From positions 62,001 through 126,000 of the forward strand of contig NZ_AEVS01000090.1 of assembly GCF_000189255.1 (NCBI RefSeq): 64,000 nt of DNA, written 5' to 3'. A program made the translations under genes and the position numbers. The notes beneath the pieces were generated by a model. It did not search any database. It was not told the DNA's origin and worked only from the letters and a program-made list of their open reading frames with translations. Source of the stretch: Vibrio brasiliensis LMG 20546 (GTDB lineage: Bacteria; Pseudomonadota; Gammaproteobacteria; Enterobacterales; Vibrionaceae). Of this stretch, positions 9,263-17,342 are shown piece by piece; position 1 is the first letter of the stretch, and the number at the start of each line of letters is the position of its first letter.

Positions 9263-9703
9263 TTAGCGTCTGTCCTTAGGAGAATCCATAACGACCATAG
9301 TAGTGATCGACTGAACCTGAGCACACTCACCCAACACATCAGCATGGAATTTTTTATAGCTAGGTAAGTCCTTGGTTTCGACACGTAACATGTACTCATT
9401 AGCACCAGTGATGTTATGGCACTCAACCACCTCATCAATAAAGCGCACATGATCCTCGAACTCTTGTTGCGCCTGTTTACGGTGACTAGCTAAGCCGATA
9501 GAAACATAAGCGATAAAACCAACCCCGAGGCGGCTGTTATCCAACATCACGCGATAGCCTTTGATGATCCCCTGTTTCTCCAGCTCCTGAACGCGTCGCA
9601 AGGTAGCAGAAGGTGATAAACCAATCCGCTCTGCCAGCTCAACATTGGAGATTCTTCCGTCTAATTGCAGTTCCTGCAAGATCCTTTCGTCAAAACGGTC
9701 CAT
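9263..9703 (-). CDS. Lrp/AsnC-family transcriptional regulator
   Basis: 146 residues. Residues 1-50 form the AsnC-type winged helix-turn-helix (DGRISNVELAERIGLSPSATLRRVQELE, written here in parts: helix-turn-helix around ELAERIGLSPSATLRRV). The rest is the alpha-beta ligand domain of the RAM/Lrp type (VGFIAYVSIGL, VECHNITGANEYMLRVETKD). It starts 144 bases from the divergent LysE-type exporter, the usual arrangement where the regulator senses an amino acid and switches on its export. It probably works as an octamer on curved DNA. The ligand is not evident. Confidence 0.9.
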   Translation of the reverse strand: MDRFDERILQELQLDGRISNVELAERIGLSPSATLRRVQELEKQGIIKGYRVMLDNSRLGVGFIAYVSIGLASHRKQAQQEFEDHVRFIDEVVECHNITGANEYMLRVETKDLPSYKKFHADVLGECAQVQSITTMVVMDSPKDRR

Positions 9704-9847
9704 GATATTCCTTTATTGCGTAATTACTGCGTTTCATTCGAATAAAAACACAAAATTGCTCAGTAATCCACCTAATATAGTTGTTGACCGGTCAAGACAA
9801 GCTCATCGCGCAACATTATTGCGCTCACTCTGCATTTAGGAACTTTC

Positions 9848-10432
9848 ATGGAATTTGAACAACTTAGCGCACTTATTTTATTTGCTTTCGTCTCGACTTT
9901 TACTCCCGGGCCAAACAACATCATGCTGATGACCTCTGGTGCAAACGTCGGTTATCTGCGAACTCTGCCCCATATGTGTGGCATCGCTTTTGGCTTTGCC
10001 TTTATGGTGTTATTGGTCGGTCTTGGACTATCGAGTGTCTTCGAAGCCTACCCGGCTGCACACCATGTTCTGAAATACGTCAGCTTGCTATATCTTGGTT
10101 ATTTGGCACTTAAGATCGCACTCAGTGGTCGCGCATCAGCCGTTGAAGACTTTAAACCTATGAGTTTTCTTGGCGCAGCTAGCTTCCAATGGGTCAATCC
10201 AAAAGGCTGGTCAATGGCGTTAAGCTCTGTGACCTTGTATAGCAATGGTGGTAGCTGGTTAGAGCTACTGATCATTTCGAGCACCTTTCTGATTGTAAAC
10301 TTCCCATCCGGCACATTTTGGATATTAGCAGGACGCGAACTACAACGCTGGTTGACCAGCAACATTCGCGTGCGAAGTTTTAACGTCACAATGGCAGCAC
10401 TACTTGTCGCCTCCACCTTGCCAATGACCTAA
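9848..10432 (+). CDS. LysE/RhtB-family amino-acid exporter
   Basis: 194 residues, start ATG at 9848 with AGGA seven bases before. The N-terminal helix carries the family signature FTPGPNNIMLMTSGANVG, followed by about five more hydrophobic helices. Members of this family export amino acids such as threonine, homoserine, lysine or leucine across the inner membrane. It is transcribed away from the Lrp-type regulator, so the pair is likely one sensing-export unit. A second piece of family evidence is the QWVNPKGWSMAL motif near residue 115. Confidence 0.9.
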   Translation: MEFEQLSALILFAFVSTFTPGPNNIMLMTSGANVGYLRTLPHMCGIAFGFAFMVLLVGLGLSSVFEAYPAAHHVLKYVSLLYLGYLALKIALSGRASAVEDFKPMSFLGAASFQWVNPKGWSMALSSVTLYSNGGSWLELLIISSTFLIVNFPSGTFWILAGRELQRWLTSNIRVRSFNVTMAALLVASTLPMT

Positions 10433-10525
10433 ATAGGTTGAATGTAAATTTGTTTAAAGATGCTACCTAACTTGAAAATCTACTGTTACTCTTAAACGAG
10501 AATACGAACAATTATCGAGTAATAC

Positions 10526-11299
10526 ATGAAAAAGCCATCACCACGACAAGTTACTATTCGTTCAACCGAAACTATTACCCCAAACATGCAGCGCATCACT
10601 TTGCACAGTGATGCGCTAAGTGAATTCCCAGCCAACTGTGAAGGCAGTTACATTAAGCTGTTGTTCACCCCAGTCGGTGGTACAGATCTGGCGACATTAA
10701 GTGACGACGAGCGACCGGTGATGCGCACTTACACTATTCGTAAGTTTGATCCAATTTCGGCTCAAATCGAAGTCGATTTCGTTAAGCATATTACCGACGA
10801 CATGCAATGCGGTTTTGCGGCTCGCTGGGCAATGAACGCTCAAGTGGGTGACACCATCTCTATTGCCGGACCGGGTTCGATCCAAGATATGAATATGGAA
10901 GCGGACTGGTTCTTTATGACTGCGGATATGACCGCACTGCCTGCCTTATCAGCGAAGATCCGACGTTTACCTGCCGAGGCGAAGGGCTACGCTGTAATTA
11001 AAGTTATTTCAGAGCAAGACATACAACCAATCGAGGCACCACAAGGCTTTGAAGTTAAGTGGATTTTCGAAGGTGAACAACTGCCTGATGCAGTTCGTGC
11101 ACTGCCATGGCTGGAAGGCAGGGTCTCTGTGTGGTGTGCATGTGAGTTCGACTCGATGCGCTCACTGCGTCAGTACTTCAGAAATGAACAGCAGGTAGAG
11201 CGCGAAAACATTTACATCAGTAGCTACTGGAAACAAGGGGTAGCTGAAGATGGCCATAAAGTAATTAAACGCCAGGACGCAGAACTGCACGAAGCGTAA
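10526..11299 (+). CDS. Siderophore-interacting protein, NAD(P)H-dependent ferric-siderophore reductase type
   Basis: 257 residues of the SIP/ViuB/YqjH family. The N-terminal FAD-binding barrel contains RTYTIRKFD (the RxYT flavin motif, residues about 70-78) and the IDFFVH-like strand IEVDFVKHI. AAxWAM and GDTISIAGPGS follow, then the C-terminal NAD(P)-binding half ending in SSYWKQGVAEDGH, which matches the family end. Such proteins reduce ferric siderophores in the cytoplasm to free the iron. No siderophore uptake genes are next to it, and I saw no Fur box in the short gap upstream. Confidence 0.9.
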   Translation: MKKPSPRQVTIRSTETITPNMQRITLHSDALSEFPANCEGSYIKLLFTPVGGTDLATLSDDERPVMRTYTIRKFDPISAQIEVDFVKHITDDMQCGFAARWAMNAQVGDTISIAGPGSIQDMNMEADWFFMTADMTALPALSAKIRRLPAEAKGYAVIKVISEQDIQPIEAPQGFEVKWIFEGEQLPDAVRALPWLEGRVSVWCACEFDSMRSLRQYFRNEQQVERENIYISSYWKQGVAEDGHKVIKRQDAELHEA

Positions 11300-11311
11300 T
11301 GCCACTTGATC

Positions 11312-11333
11312 TTGAGGGAGTACGCTCCCTCAA
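11312..11333. terminator. Hairpin between convergent genes
   Basis: Perfect 9-bp stem TTGAGGGAG / CTCCCTCAA with a TACG loop, placed between the stop of the SIP gene and the stop of the LysR gene. T runs are weak on both sides, so it may serve either strand inefficiently. Confidence 0.55.
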
Positions 11334-11342
11334 TCCTCAGCG

Positions 11343-12212
11343 CTAAGCCAAATTTTCAGCCAGAAAATCTATCAACAAACGTACCTTAGGTGATAAATTT
11401 CGGTTTTGTGGATACAAAGCCCATATCCCTTCCCGCTCATCGCGATACTCAGTTAACACCTCAACCAACTCACCTTCATCCAGTGCTTGCTGTACATAAT
11501 GATCCGGCAGTTGCACCAGACCTAAGCCTCGTTTAGCCGCATCAAGTAACGCATAACCCGAGTTACAGTGAATGCGACCAGAAATTCGGATCGACTTTTC
11601 ACTTTTCGCGTCCCTGAAACGCCAGTAATCGACAGAACCAACCAGACACTGATGATGGCTGAGTTCGGATAAGGTATGCGGCTCACCAAACCTGTCCAGG
11701 TAATCTGGGCTGGCACAAACATACAACTGGCGACTAGATAAGCGCTTTGCAATCAGACTCGAATCTTGCAGACGACCAAGGCGGATTGCCACATCAAAGC
11801 CCATCTCAATCAAATCCAATTTCTGGTTCGTGAGCATTAAATCCAGATCGACTTGCGGATGTTGTTCAAGAAACTGATGTAATAACGGCGCGAGGTTCTG
11901 CTCACCAAAAGTCACAGGCGCCGTCACTTTGAGCAGACCTTTTGGCGTGGACTGCATTTGCGTCACAGCCAATTCTGCCAACTCTAACCCTTCGACGAGA
12001 TGCTTACACTGCTGGTAATAAACCTGACCAGCCTCGGTGAGCGACACCTTACGAGTTGTTCTGTTGAATAATTTGACCGCCAGACGTTCTTCAAGTGAGG
12101 AGATCCGGCGACTAACCTGCGCTACGGATGTGACGAGTTTACTCGCCGCTGCAGTAAAAGACTGAGTTTCAGCAACCGCCACGAATTCACTGACCCCTTC
12201 CCAGTTTGCCAT
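11343..12212 (-). CDS. LysR-family transcriptional regulator
   Basis: 289 residues. The N-terminal helix-turn-helix (FTAAASKLVTSVAQVSRRIS, about residues 20-40, followed by LEERLAVKLFNRTTRKVSLT) is typical of the large CrgA/YafC-like subgroup. The effector domain follows (LLKVTAPVTFGEQNLAPLL). It is transcribed away from the small membrane protein gene at 12384. Members of this subgroup often control a neighbouring oxidoreductase; none is adjacent in the divergent direction. The target is unknown. Confidence 0.92.
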   Translation of the reverse strand: MANWEGVSEFVAVAETQSFTAAASKLVTSVAQVSRRISSLEERLAVKLFNRTTRKVSLTEAGQVYYQQCKHLVEGLELAELAVTQMQSTPKGLLKVTAPVTFGEQNLAPLLHQFLEQHPQVDLDLMLTNQKLDLIEMGFDVAIRLGRLQDSSLIAKRLSSRQLYVCASPDYLDRFGEPHTLSELSHHQCLVGSVDYWRFRDAKSEKSIRISGRIHCNSGYALLDAAKRGLGLVQLPDHYVQQALDEGELVEVLTEYRDEREGIWALYPQNRNLSPKVRLLIDFLAENLA

Positions 12213-12383
12213 TTGCTACTCTGTAATATTCAATCGGGATTATCCGTCGATTATTGCAGAGAGGTAATAGTCGCTGCAATAATCGATCACATAAATTCCA
12301 CGCTCTGCCTGACCCAGATTATAAAATCGAGCCTAAGATTGTGCTAAAGTGACCGCCTGTTCCGAATCATTAAGCGACTGAGA

Positions 12384-12785
12384 ATGTCTAAATTAAAACT
12401 TTCATTTGGCTTGGTAGTGCTGGCAGTCACGCTTGTACTGGCTTGGGTCTTCATTCCGACTCATGTCCGCCTTGGTAGTGAAATCCTTAATCAGCCTGTT
12501 GGAGAAGGCTTTCAACTGGTAGGCCACAAAGCAATCTCTACTGACCCACAAGACGGTAAACTTAATCACTATTTCCTTATCGACCAGACAACTTCAGTCA
12601 AAGATGCGCAGCCCTTTCTGATCACTTCAGATCCATTTATTAAAGTGGCCAAGGTGGATGACAATAAAATCTCACTGACCATTAATGGCCGAGTAAAGCA
12701 TCTCGATAACGACCTGTGGGTAGAGCGACCTGACGGCACAGTCCAGCACTGGTATATCAGCACCGCGATCAATTACATCCGCTAG
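12384..12785 (+). CDS. Small membrane-anchored protein of unknown function
   Basis: 133 residues. One N-terminal hydrophobic helix (LSFGLVVLAVTLVLAWVFI, residues 5-23) is followed by a soluble domain that should face the periplasm. It has no lipobox cysteine. The soluble part is beta-rich by eye (KLNHYFLIDQTT, KISLTINGRVKHL) and ends VQHWYISTAINYIR. I do not recognise the family. Two hairpins follow its stop codon. The first overlaps the stop (GCTAGCG / CGCTAGC, 12781-12802). Confidence 0.6.
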   Translation: MSKLKLSFGLVVLAVTLVLAWVFIPTHVRLGSEILNQPVGEGFQLVGHKAISTDPQDGKLNHYFLIDQTTSVKDAQPFLITSDPFIKVAKVDDNKISLTINGRVKHLDNDLWVERPDGTVQHWYISTAINYIR

Positions 12786-12815
12786 CGACTCTCCACGCTA
12801 GCAATCCCGTCACAA

Positions 12816-12848
12816 ACAGGTAAAATCACGCCAGTTGATTTTACCTGT
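12816..12848 (+). promoter_or_regulatory. 13-bp inverted repeat just before the RluA-type gene
   Basis: ACAGGTAAAATCA (12816-12828) and TGATTTTACCTGT (12836-12848) are perfect complements around a 7-base loop. It ends two bases before a possible GTG start and 13 before the ATG at 12862. There is no T run after it, so it is not a standard terminator. It may be an mRNA hairpin or an operator. Confidence 0.55.
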
Positions 12849-12861
12849 AGTGAATACCCTG

Positions 12862-14541
12862 ATGCACCACCCTCAAAACCTGTTTACCCGCTTTACCTCT
12901 GATATTGATCACTATTCACTACCTGAGAAATTCACTTTCCCGTTTTACTATCAGCCCCACCCTCTGTGTGTTTTGGCTGCTAAGCAACTGCAGCAACATT
13001 TGACGACCCAACAAGAGTGGCAACATGACTTTGGTGTCGACGGAAATGAAGCTGGAACAGGCAAGATGTTTGGAGTTCTGCTGGTTAAATCTCCTCAGGG
13101 CGAGATTGGCTTTTTGTCAGCCTTCTCGGGCAAGATCGCGGATAAAAACCTATTACCAGGCTTTGTACCACCAGTGTTTGATATGCTGACGGAAGAGAGC
13201 TTTTTCCGCTCTGATCTGGCCTGTATTACCGAGATCAACAGCGCAGTAAAAGAGCAGCAATCCAATCCAAGACTAGCGCAGCTTAAACAAGCGTTAAATC
13301 AGTTAGAACAAGACTATCAGGATGAAGAGCACACTCAGCGCCAAGCCATTATTGCTGGCCGTGCAGCTCGCAAAGCACAACGGGAACATGGTGAGCAGAC
13401 TCTGGACAAAACAGCGCTTGATGCACTGTTAATTGACCTCAGCAAACAGAGTGTCGCAGAAAAGAATGTTCTGAAGTATCTCAAGCTGGAGTGGGAAGAG
13501 AGGATCGCGGCCGTTAAAGCTGAGCTAGACGTTCTGCTCTCATCCCTCAATCAACTCAAGCAGCAGCGCAAACAGTTATCCAATGCCCTGCAGAATAAAC
13601 TGTTCGCTCAATACCGTTTTCTAAATGGACGCGGAGAAGAGCAGTCTCTGGCAGCGATCTTCGCCCCGACAACCAGTCCAACACCACCAGCAGGTGCTGG
13701 TGAGTGCGCAGCACCAAAACTGTTGCACTATGCGTTCAAGCACGGCTTTGAACCACTGGCTCTCGCTGAATTCTGGTGGGGTGTATCGCCAAAATCGGAG
13801 ATCCGCCAACACCAACAGTTTTATCCTTCGTGCAACAGTAAATGTCAGCCAATCCTTGGTCATATGCTGCAGGGTCTTAAGGTCGATGATAATCCACTGG
13901 AAGAGAACTGGGCTGAAGATAAAGAACTGGAAATACTATTTGAAGATGATGCCCTGGTAGTCGTCAATAAACCTTCCGGACTGCTCTCAGTTCCGGGTAA
14001 AACCATTACGGACTCGGCCTACACTCGTTTACAGCAGCGTTACCCTGATGTCGAAGGCCCCTTTGTGATCCACAGACTGGATATGGCGACCTCTGGCTTG
14101 CTGGTGTTTGCGCTCACCAAACGGGCAAACAAAAGCCTGCAGAAACAGTTTATCTCCCGCAGTGTAGAAAAGCGCTACGTCGCTCTGCTTGAAGGCGAAG
14201 TTGAACAACAAAACGGCCAGATCAAATTACCGATGCGTGGCGACCCGGTAGACCGCCCTCGTCAGCTAGTCTGTTTTGAACATGGCAAACCTGCCGAAAC
14301 CTATTGGGAAAAGATTTCTACCATTAACGGTCGCAGTAAGCTTTATCTCTACCCTAAAACAGGCCGAACTCACCAACTCAGAGTCCACTGTGCCCATCAC
14401 CTTGGCTTAGATCTCCCTATGGTCGGAGACGGCCTATACGGCGAAAAAGCGGACCGCCTGCACTTGCACGCGGAGAGGCTCGAATTTGAACACCCATACA
14501 GTAAAGAGCGACTGACTTTCTCTGCCGAGGCAGAATTTTAG
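12862..14541 (+). CDS. RluA-family RNA pseudouridine synthase with long N-terminal extension
   Basis: 559 residues from the ATG at 12862; the frame stays open to TTG 12835, but that would start inside the hairpin. GTG 12850 is also possible. No start has a strong ribosome site. The C-terminal half is the catalytic domain: VVNKPSGLLSVPG, then HRLDMATSGLLV with the catalytic aspartate near residue 407, and KTGRTHQLRVH. The first 340 residues hold a charged coiled coil (about 120-260) and a CNSKCQPILGHML motif seen in a long RluA subfamily. It should isomerise uridine in rRNA or tRNA; the target base is unknown. No S4 domain is visible. Confidence 0.85.
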   Translation: MHHPQNLFTRFTSDIDHYSLPEKFTFPFYYQPHPLCVLAAKQLQQHLTTQQEWQHDFGVDGNEAGTGKMFGVLLVKSPQGEIGFLSAFSGKIADKNLLPGFVPPVFDMLTEESFFRSDLACITEINSAVKEQQSNPRLAQLKQALNQLEQDYQDEEHTQRQAIIAGRAARKAQREHGEQTLDKTALDALLIDLSKQSVAEKNVLKYLKLEWEERIAAVKAELDVLLSSLNQLKQQRKQLSNALQNKLFAQYRFLNGRGEEQSLAAIFAPTTSPTPPAGAGECAAPKLLHYAFKHGFEPLALAEFWWGVSPKSEIRQHQQFYPSCNSKCQPILGHMLQGLKVDDNPLEENWAEDKELEILFEDDALVVVNKPSGLLSVPGKTITDSAYTRLQQRYPDVEGPFVIHRLDMATSGLLVFALTKRANKSLQKQFISRSVEKRYVALLEGEVEQQNGQIKLPMRGDPVDRPRQLVCFEHGKPAETYWEKISTINGRSKLYLYPKTGRTHQLRVHCAHHLGLDLPMVGDGLYGEKADRLHLHAERLEFEHPYSKERLTFSAEAEF

Positions 14542-14558
14542 TTACTCTCTCCCCGGAG

Positions 14559-14598
14559 CCCGACTCGTTTACGATTGCTGTGAGTCGGGTCGGGATTT
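14559..14598 (+). terminator. Probable terminator of the RluA-type gene
   Basis: CCCGACTC (14559-14566) pairs with GAGTCGGG (14582-14589) around a 15-base loop; a TCGGGATTTTC tail follows. The T run is short, so efficiency is uncertain. Confidence 0.6.
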
Positions 14599-14676
14599 TC
14601 ACAGACAAGGGTTCAAGAGTCAGCGCATTCAGTGTAATACAGGGCTTTAATCTATGCCTACAAGGAAGGTGCATAC

Positions 14677-15144
14677 ATGTCTGACTACAGCGCAACCGTA
14701 AAATGGCAACGTGGCGAGCAAGAGCCTTTTAGCGATAATAAGTACAGTCGAGGCCATACGTGGGAGTTTGATGGCGGTGTTGTCGTCCCTGCTTCATCCT
14801 CTCCTCATGTCGTGCCACTGCCCCTTTCAGTTGAAGAAAATGTCGATCCTGAAGAAGCCTTTATCGCTGCGATTTCTAGCTGCCATATGCTGACATTTCT
14901 CGGTATTGCGGCCAAGCGTCGTTATGTCATCGACTCATACACAGACCACGCGATTGGCCTGATGGAAGATGACGCTCAGGGCTACACTTCGGTCACCAAG
15001 GTTACGCTGCGACCTGATATTACCTTTATTGGTGACAAGCAGCCTACTTATGAGCAATTGGAAAAAATGCATCACCTTGCCCACCAGCATTGCTTCATTG
15101 CTAACTCAGTGAAAACAGAGATCACCACCGAAATAAGGGTGTGA
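14677..15144 (+). CDS. OsmC/Ohr-family peroxide-reducing protein
   Basis: 155 residues. The two redox cysteines of the family are present: Cys69 in AISSCHMLTFL and Cys139 in HQHCFIANSV, with the conserved arginine probably in the N-terminal region. OsmC-type proteins reduce organic hydroperoxides in the cytoplasm as dimers. The sequence is closer to the YhfA/SACOL-like branch than to Ohr, judged by HxxWEFDGG near the start. The next gene begins within a few bases and probably shares its transcript. Confidence 0.88.
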   Translation: MSDYSATVKWQRGEQEPFSDNKYSRGHTWEFDGGVVVPASSSPHVVPLPLSVEENVDPEEAFIAAISSCHMLTFLGIAAKRRYVIDSYTDHAIGLMEDDAQGYTSVTKVTLRPDITFIGDKQPTYEQLEKMHHLAHQHCFIANSVKTEITTEIRV

Positions 15145-15152
15145 GTGCAGCG

Positions 15153-15590
15153 ATGAAAAACAAAGCACTGGTGGTTATTTTCGTTGGGTTTGGTTTATTC
15201 ATCCTCATAGGTCAGCAGTACCAGTTGTTTGGCTCTGGTGATCCTGATTCATTTCCCAAACTGCCTCAATCAGCGTCGTTCCCAGTATCGACTAATTATG
15301 ATGGTGAATGGGTAGGACGTCGCATTGATGTCAGCGGCAATAACATGTGTGAACGTACCACAATAACCGGAACCATCAATGATGGATTCGCCAAACTAAC
15401 CCTAACCTACAACGGCACTCCGCTTAAAGGTTGGGTGAATGCCGAGTCAGATCAACTTGTTCTATTTGCGACCAACAGGCAATGGGATTATCGATTTACT
15501 GCTACTGTCGGCAAAAATCGAATTCAGGGAAAATGGCACTTAACCAACGGTCCGTGTAAAGGGAGTTGGTATCTGGATAAACAAAGCTAA
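15153..15590 (+). CDS. Membrane-anchored protein of unknown function
   Basis: 145 residues from the ATG at 15153 (GAG seven bases upstream); an in-frame GTG at 15141 would overlap the OsmC stop. An N-terminal helix (ALVVIFVGFGLFILIGQQY) anchors a small periplasmic domain. That domain has many beta-type stretches (YDGEWVGRRIDVSGNNMC, KLTLTYNGTPLKGWV) and two cysteines, at CERTTITG and GPCKGSWYL near the end. The pattern resembles small lipocalin-like or META-like barrels, but I cannot assign a family. It follows the OsmC gene directly, so a link to envelope stress is possible. Confidence 0.6.
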   Translation: MKNKALVVIFVGFGLFILIGQQYQLFGSGDPDSFPKLPQSASFPVSTNYDGEWVGRRIDVSGNNMCERTTITGTINDGFAKLTLTYNGTPLKGWVNAESDQLVLFATNRQWDYRFTATVGKNRIQGKWHLTNGPCKGSWYLDKQS

Positions 15591-15669
15591 TCAAAAACCT
15601 CAGCTTCATGCTACACTCAGCGTCAATTAAGGGTAACAACCCCATTCAATAAAGAACCTGAGTGTAATC

Positions 15670-16866
15670 ATGCCATTCTCTAAACTTGGTCTTAGCCAGC
15701 CTATCACTGATGTGATTTCTCAACTTGGCTACAGCAAACCAACGACGATTCAACAAAAAGCTATTCCAGTGATCTTGCGTGGTGATGATCTCATCGCGGC
15801 AGCTCAGACGGGTACAGGTAAAACCGCTAGCTTTGTTCTGCCTATTTTGCAAAAGCTTAGCCAAGGTGAAACCCAGCGTAAAAAACGTATTCGTGCACTT
15901 ATTCTTGCACCTACGCGTGAACTTGCGGTTCAGGTAGAACAGAAAGTTCAGGATTACAGCAAAAATCTGCCTTTAACCTCCCTGGCCATGTACGGTGGTG
16001 TGGATGAAGCGAGCCAGAAACAAGCTCTGATTGACGGTGTCGACATTCTGGTTGCTACACCTGGTCGCTTGATTGATATGTATGGCAAGCGTGCTGTTCA
16101 CTTTGATGAAGTTGAAGTACTGGTTCTTGATGAAGCAGACCGCATGCTCGATATGGGCTTTATTGAAGACATCAACAAGATCCTTGACCGCTTGCCTACG
16201 GATATCCAGCACTTGCTGTTCTCGGCAACACTGTCAAACAAGGTCCGTGATCTGGCGAAAACAGCGGTTCACGATCCCTATGAGATCTCAATAGCAGCCA
16301 ATCAAGCGTCTAAGAAAAACATCGAGCAGTGGTTAATCACGGTCGATAAAGATAAGAAATCGGCGCTACTTAGCCATTTGATTAACGAGAATGACTGGGA
16401 TCAGGCACTGATCTTCATTGAGACCAAACACGGCGCAGCGAAACTGGCTTCCCAGTTGGAAAAACGTGGCATCATTGCCGAGGCTTTCCATAGCGGACGA
16501 AGCCAGGCAGTACGTTCACAGCTACTGGCAGACTTTAAAGCAGGCAAGATTAAATACATGATCGCCACTGGTGTTGGCGCCCGTGGTATCGACATTGAGG
16601 GCCTGTCACGCGTGATCAACTACGACTTGCCATTCCCCGCGGATGAATACGTTCACCGTATTGGTCGTACAGGTCGTGCAGACGCGTCGGGCGAAGCTAT
16701 CTCATTTGTCTCCAAAGATAACTTTAAGAACCTGTGCATGATCGAATCACGTTTAGGTCATCTGATTGAACGTCGCGAGATTGAAGGTTTCGAACCTCGT
16801 AAGCCAGTACCAATTTCAATCCTTAACTATGTGCCGAAGCATAAACGCCAAAACAAGGAAGACTAA
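15670..16866 (+). CDS. DEAD-box ATP-dependent RNA helicase, RhlE-like
   Basis: 398 residues with the full set of helicase motifs in order: Q motif (GYSKPTTIQQKAIP), I (AAQTGTGKT), Ia (APTRELAVQ), Ib (TPGRL), II (DEAD), III (SAT), and VI (HRIGRTGR). There is almost no C-terminal extension. Motif V reads ATGVGARGID, where most relatives have ATDVAARGID: the aspartate is glycine. Vasa has serine there, so activity need not be lost. The stop codon overlaps the start of yqfB (TAATG), which points to translational coupling. The likely role is RNA unwinding in ribosome assembly or decay; the exact RhlE/SrmB subgroup is not certain. Confidence 0.9.
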   Translation: MPFSKLGLSQPITDVISQLGYSKPTTIQQKAIPVILRGDDLIAAAQTGTGKTASFVLPILQKLSQGETQRKKRIRALILAPTRELAVQVEQKVQDYSKNLPLTSLAMYGGVDEASQKQALIDGVDILVATPGRLIDMYGKRAVHFDEVEVLVLDEADRMLDMGFIEDINKILDRLPTDIQHLLFSATLSNKVRDLAKTAVHDPYEISIAANQASKKNIEQWLITVDKDKKSALLSHLINENDWDQALIFIETKHGAAKLASQLEKRGIIAEAFHSGRSQAVRSQLLADFKAGKIKYMIATGVGARGIDIEGLSRVINYDLPFPADEYVHRIGRTGRADASGEAISFVSKDNFKNLCMIESRLGHLIERREIEGFEPRKPVPISILNYVPKHKRQNKED

Positions 16867-17180
16867 TGAGCGCACCAACCAAGATTACGTTTTTTGAGTT
16901 CCTGACGCCTTCAATCGTGGCGGGAAAGAAGACTATTACTATCCGTGATGAGTCTGAGTCACACTACGTGCCGGGAACAGAAGTAGAAGTCTTCACTCTG
17001 GAGACCGATGAAAAGGTGTGTAACATTAAGATCCTGTCAGTGAAGCCTCTGCACTTTGACGACATCAATGAGTTCCATGCCGAGCAGGAATATATGGAGT
17101 TGCCAAAGCTTAAGACGCTAATCCGTGAAATCTACCCTGATACTGATACCCTATTCGAGATCAGCTATCAACTCGTCTAA
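16866..17180 (+). CDS. yqfB: N4-acetylcytidine amidohydrolase (ASCH domain)
   Basis: 104 residues, near the 103 of E. coli YqfB. The ASCH-fold core is clear: ITFF near the start, AGKKTITIRDESESH (residues 19-33) and HAEQE (71-75). The catalytic residues reported for the E. coli enzyme, Lys21, Thr24 and Glu74, line up with Lys22, Thr25 and Glu75 here. The enzyme hydrolyses N4-acetylcytidine to cytidine and acetate, probably for salvage of modified nucleosides from RNA turnover. It overlaps the helicase stop by one base. Confidence 0.92.
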   Translation: MSAPTKITFFEFLTPSIVAGKKTITIRDESESHYVPGTEVEVFTLETDEKVCNIKILSVKPLHFDDINEFHAEQEYMELPKLKTLIREIYPDTDTLFEISYQLV

Positions 17181-17342
17181 ATCTCCCGCCGCAGGTGGTC
17201 AATACCCTCTGCGGCTGGTTCCAAAGTTCAGTGCAACTTTGACTTTTTTCTTACTCTCTCTCCCTGATACGCCATTCACCATCTACACTTACTAAATCAA
17301 TCAAAATCAATGATTAACCATTAACAAAGTGTGGATTTATCA

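Noticed and set aside
9100-9450. Long minus-strand frame overlapping the Lrp-type gene
   Set aside because: It overlaps most of the Lrp coding region in another frame and has no ribosome site or family match. A shadow frame.
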